Made by a program: the position numbers and the translations under genes. A stretch of DNA of 9,378 nucleotides from an uncultured Pleurocapsa sp. (GTDB lineage Bacteria; Cyanobacteriota; Cyanobacteriia; Cyanobacteriales; Xenococcaceae): contig CAKZYI010000131.1 in NCBI GenBank assembly GCA_937884735.1, positions 1 to 9,378 of the forward strand, written 5' to 3'. This document shows, one piece after another, positions 7,621 through 9,378 of the stretch. Below the pieces are notes generated by a model that ran no database searches, was not told the DNA's origin, and was given only the letters and a program-made list of their open reading frames with translations. Positions within the stretch are counted from its first letter, which is position 1; the number at the start of each line of letters is the position of its first letter.

Positions 7621-7650
7621 AAGTTCTTATGAAGTTGAGATAAAGAACTT
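7621..7650 (+). promoter_or_regulatory. Hairpin abutting the GTG start of the 60-aa ORF
   Basis: AAGTTCTT (7621-7628) pairs perfectly with AAGAACTT (7643-7650) around a 14-nt loop, ending on the base just before the GTG at 7651. If transcribed it would occlude the initiation region. Alternatively it is an 8-bp dyad protein site. There is no T-run, so it is not a terminator. Confidence 0.35.
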
Positions 7651-7833
7651 GTGAAGCAGGAAAACTTGTTAAGACTTGTTTGCTTAGACAAACACAAAGG
7701 AATTGACTTTGACCATACGGAAGATCGTTATAAATCAGCCGTAGTGACAGCAGATAATAAAAACAAAATTGTTATTGAAGACAATCTCCAAAGATTACCT
7801 GTAAATAAATTGCTCACAAAACTTTATCGATAG
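7651..7833 (+). CDS. Small hypothetical protein (60 aa), doubtful
   Basis: I do not recognise this protein. It is a GTG-started frame giving a charged, soluble product: an N-terminal hydrophobic-basic stretch (LLRLVCLDKHKG, about 6-17), an acidic middle (DFDHTEDRY) and a basic end (LLTKLYR). No signal peptide or membrane segment is seen. There is no convincing Shine-Dalgarno, and the bases before the start form a hairpin. Its position after the terminator, on the same strand as two better-supported small ORFs and 56 bp before the next, is the main argument for it. It shows no clear similarity to the two paralogous ORFs downstream. It could be a spurious frame in AT-rich DNA. Confidence 0.35.
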   Translation: MKQENLLRLVCLDKHKGIDFDHTEDRYKSAVVTADNKNKIVIEDNLQRLPVNKLLTKLYR

Positions 7834-7889
7834 ATTTTTGAAAAACTTTCTAAGTAATTATCGACTAATTTTTACTTTGTTGCCTGACT

Positions 7890-8129
7890 ATGAATACATC
7901 AATAAACTTGCTCAATATTTCAGTCGCTGAAGCTATTAGATTAAAGCTGGAGGTTAACTACAGTCGCGGTACTAGCTTTTCAGACGGTGAAGTTGGCAGA
8001 CAATATGAACTGAATCCTAAAGCAGATCAATTATTTAGCGCAGACTATCGCTACGGATTTATAGCCAGCAAAGTCTATGTCTATCAAAAGTGTAAAACAT
8101 ATTTAAATAGTTGCTTAAAGCAAAAATAA
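7890..8129 (+). CDS. Small hypothetical protein (79 aa), paralogue A of the FxDG...YRxG pair
   Basis: I do not recognise the family. Residues 30-57 align without gaps to residues 61-88 of the next ORF. The identical positions in this protein are F30, D32, G33, P43, A45, Q47, S50, Y53, R54 and G56, and several others are conservative (S/T31, D/E52, F/Y57). That conservation at amino-acid level is good evidence that the frame is translated. The N-terminus (NISVAEAIRLKLEVNY) looks helical; the C-terminus is basic with two cysteines (CKTYLNSCLKQK). No signal peptide or membrane span is seen. There is no clear ribosome-binding site before the ATG. The gap to the next ORF is 48 bp on the same strand, so the two are probably transcribed together. 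Confidence 0.6.
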   Translation: MNTSINLLNISVAEAIRLKLEVNYSRGTSFSDGEVGRQYELNPKADQLFSADYRYGFIASKVYVYQKCKTYLNSCLKQK

Positions 8130-8177
8130 GCATATTTACTTCAGATCTATCTAAATCTTATAAAGAGAATATTTGCT

Positions 8178-8525
8178 ATGAATTTATTGACTTGCCCACT
8201 TGATACTGTAGTTACTGACGATTTAGAACTTGAAAAAGTAAATTCTTCTTTTAAATCTCAGAGCAATTTAGAAGTTTCCATACAAGAGCTTGATTGTTCG
8301 CCCAAAAGTGACTCAGGAATATTAGCACAAGAAATTGACAACAACTTTACTGACGATTTTACTGATGGCAAATTAGATGGAGAAAATAACTTTGAACCTA
8401 TTGCCTATCAGTGGTCAAGTCCAGAATATCGTAAGGGATATTTGATTGGAATGGCGAAAAGAATTGGTATTGAATACACTCTTATTCGCGGTGTTAATAC
8501 TAGTAAGGTTATTGTTATTAATTAA
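8178..8525 (+). CDS. Small hypothetical protein (115 aa), paralogue B of the FxDG...YRxG pair
   Basis: I do not recognise the family. It has two parts. Residues 1-58 are acidic, low in hydrophobics and probably disordered. Residues about 59-115 form the domain shared with the preceding 79-aa ORF: F61, D63, G64, P74, A76, Q78, S81, Y84, R85 and G87 are identical at a constant offset of 31. Here the end of the motif reads YRKGYLIGMAKRIG. The last 15 residues (RGVNTSKVIVIN) look beta-like. AAGAGA about 10-15 nt before the ATG may serve as a ribosome-binding site. The pair suggests a gene duplication followed by gain or loss of the acidic N-terminal extension. It is the last small ORF before the 333-bp gene-free segment. 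Confidence 0.62.
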   Translation: MNLLTCPLDTVVTDDLELEKVNSSFKSQSNLEVSIQELDCSPKSDSGILAQEIDNNFTDDFTDGKLDGENNFEPIAYQWSSPEYRKGYLIGMAKRIGIEYTLIRGVNTSKVIVIN

Positions 8526-8553
8526 ACTAACGGCATTTTTTCATGCACAAACA

Positions 8554-8576
8554 GGACTATGAATTTTTTATAGTCC
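8554..8576. repeat. Hairpin 1: 7-bp inverted repeat
   Basis: GGACTAT (8554-8560) and ATAGTCC (8570-8576) pair perfectly around a 9-nt loop (GAATTTTTT). No T-run follows on the + strand, so a standard terminator is unlikely, although it lies 29 bp after the 115-aa ORF and could protect the transcript end. Confidence 0.5.
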
Positions 8577-8583
8577 AAAGCAA

Positions 8584-8615
8584 TTTATATCAAGTTAAAC
8601 TGCGCCTGATATAAA
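8584..8615. repeat. Hairpin 2: 9-bp inverted repeat
   Basis: TTTATATCA (8584-8592) and TGATATAAA (8607-8615) pair perfectly around a 14-nt loop (AGTTAAACTGCGCC). It starts 8 bp after hairpin 1. The loop is the most GC-rich patch of the segment. Confidence 0.5.
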
Positions 8616-8634
8616 AACCATAGCTTTTTTAAAC

Positions 8635-8695
8635 AACGTGAGCTTTTCTTGTTTCTTTCTAAGATTATAAATTTTCTTTGTCGAACGCTCACGTT
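8635..8695. repeat. Inverted repeat 3: 9-bp arms, 43-nt spacer
   Basis: AACGTGAGC (8635-8643) and GCTCACGTT (8687-8695) are perfect inverted copies separated by 43 nt. The first half of the spacer is strongly pyrimidine-rich on the + strand (TTTTCTTGTTTCTTTCT). The arms are GC-richer than their surroundings, which makes a chance match less likely. Confidence 0.5.
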
Positions 8696-8858
8696 ACTTA
8701 CTTACTGATGTTACGTACTAATTGATTGGTTGAGGTTGGGAAATCTTCAATGATACCGCAAGCATAAGGTTAAAAAGTATTCATTATTGAGCAATTTTAA
8801 TTTATTAGCTAGGTCAATAAAATTTACGCAGTTCAATTAAATCAAACAATTTTTTGCC

Positions 8859-9209
8859 ATGAATTTAGACAATTTGTTGATGTTGTTGGACGAAATTGAT
8901 TGTGTTAGCCAAGCAGAAAAGCAATCCCTTGAAAGTTGCTTAAGACAATTAGTTGAAAATATATTTAAACTACAGTATTGGGAATTAGAACAAGGGCGAA
9001 ACTACAAACAATGGCAATCTATGGTGTTTGATTCTCGCAATTGTATCCAAAAATCATTGCGAAACAATCCTAAGATCAAAGAATATTTAGAGACAATATA
9101 TCCCATACTTTATCAAGATGCTGTTAATACATCACAAACGCAGTTTTACATACCAAACAATGTACCGATTGAATTGGAGCAAATTTTAGACAAGAATTAT
9201 TTTGGATAA
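8859..9209 (+). CDS. DUF29 family protein (short form)
   Basis: This 116-aa protein has the DUF29 pattern: an opening helix LDNLLMLLDEIDCVSQAEKQSL (the slot usually reading ENLxEEIExMGxSEKxxL), the central LRQLVENIFKLQYW, then a W-x5-D-x-R-x-x-I-x-x-x-L-x-x-xP block at about 52-71, LETIYPILYQDAV at 77-89, and the hallmark ending IPNNVPIELEQILDKNYF. DUF29 is a mostly helical family common and multicopy in cyanobacteria, with no established function. The usual 20-30 residues before this helix (often W-x-x-x-x-x-x-L-L-x-x-x-x-F) are missing. The upstream in-frame codons reach a TAA 18 nt before the ATG and encode only IKQFFA, so it is a short or N-terminally eroded member. It is convergent with the partial gene at the right edge, 41 bp away. 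Confidence 0.85.
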   Translation: MNLDNLLMLLDEIDCVSQAEKQSLESCLRQLVENIFKLQYWELEQGRNYKQWQSMVFDSRNCIQKSLRNNPKIKEYLETIYPILYQDAVNTSQTQFYIPNNVPIELEQILDKNYFG

Positions 9210-9250
9210 TTTACATAATTAAGCTTTTTTGGTAGTCTTGGCTGTTCTAA

Positions 9251-9378
9251 CTAGTTGTCAAAGTTTGGTTTATCAGGAAGAGGAACATCTCTTAAATCTG
9301 ACGGTTTGCGATCGGGAAGAGGAATATCTCTCAGGCGATCGCGTAATGATGGTAGTGGTTTAGGTTCGGGCTTGGGTT
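9251..9378 (-). CDS. C-terminal end of an unknown Pro-rich protein with 13-residue repeats (partial)
   Basis: On the - strand one frame is open from the right edge to a TAG at 9253-9251, giving 41 residues. They are rich in Pro, Asp, Arg and Lys and begin PKPEPKPLPSLRDR. LRDIPLPDRKP at residues 15-25 recurs as LRDVPLPDKPN at 28-38, a 13-residue (39-bp) period; the other two frames are closed by stops. The DNA copies differ at third positions, which suggests translation rather than a recent DNA duplication. The stretch contains a HIP1 site (9335-9342). It is probably the disordered tail of a larger protein whose body lies outside the window. Function cannot be told. Confidence 0.55.
   Translation of the reverse strand, partial: PKPEPKPLPSLRDRLRDIPLPDRKPSDLRDVPLPDKPNFDN

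Larger units (their letters stand above)
8526..8858. other. 333-bp gene-free AT-rich segment with three dyads
   Basis: No ORF of useful length is seen on either strand. The left half carries three perfect inverted repeats in succession (listed separately). The right half (8696-8858) shows a short tandem TTAC repeat (ACGTTACTTACTTACTGA, 8691-8708) and AT-rich leader sequence to the DUF29 gene, with no convincing promoter. It could be an intergenic spacer, a structured RNA, or a remnant origin or mobile-element end. Confidence 0.5.

Noticed and set aside
8526..8858. CRISPR array or regular iterons in the gene-free segment
   Set aside because: The repeats are inverted pairs of differing sequence; there is no regularly spaced direct repeat beyond a short TTAC run.
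7067..9334. Stretch of 2.3 kb without a HIP1 octamer as a sign of foreign DNA
   Set aside because: A similar HIP1-free stretch (2938-5411) spans native-looking genes, and ten sites in 9.4 kb make such a gap unremarkable.

Overview
The window reads as cyanobacterial DNA. The octamer GCGATCGC (HIP1) occurs ten times in 9.4 kb, at 1836, 2101, 2903, 2930, 5412, 6198, 6654, 6727, 7059 and 9335. The genes also have typical cyanobacterial forms: an EGY-like site-2 protease, a Hanks kinase with an HQD catalytic loop and a PsbP-like tail, DUF29, and a DUF3854-type Rep/helicase. The DNA is AT-rich. I cannot name the genus from this stretch.

Left part (1-4254): ordinary chromosomal genes. A 5'-truncated EGY/S2P-type membrane metalloprotease (1-729), a membrane-anchored Ser/Thr kinase (774-2225) and the DNA polymerase III delta' subunit holB (2279-3226) run on the + strand with short gaps and could be co-transcribed. 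On the - strand follow a tRNA-Arg(CCG) at 3312-3384 and a VanX/DdpX-type D-Ala-D-Ala dipeptidase (3472-4254), which is transcribed toward the tRNA.

Centre (4255-7493): a 146-bp divergent intergenic region carries a conspicuous inverted repeat and an extended -10 promoter. It drives a 999-residue protein (4401-7400) that joins a DUF3854/Toprim-like N-terminal domain to a superfamily-2 helicase core and a C-terminal domain. This is the architecture of cyanobacterial plasmid replication proteins (CyRepA1-like). A perfect 13-bp stem with a T-run closes the gene.

Right part (7494-9378): AT-rich accessory-looking DNA with small same-strand ORFs. One is a doubtful 60-aa ORF. Two (79 and 115 aa) are paralogues of each other, with an ungapped shared core (F-x-D-G ... 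P-x-A-x-Q ... S-x-x-Y-R-x-G). A 333-bp gene-free segment follows, holding three perfect dyads in a row. A short DUF29 gene (8859-9209) comes next, and the C-terminal end of an oppositely oriented Pro-rich protein with a 13-residue repeat runs off the right edge.

The Rep-like gene sits beside housekeeping genes, with paralogous small unknown ORFs and a palindrome-rich segment downstream. The best inference is a plasmid-derived or integrated element on a cyanobacterial chromosome, or its remnant. No integrase, transposase, CRISPR array or attachment-site pair is visible, so the element's boundaries cannot be set from this window.
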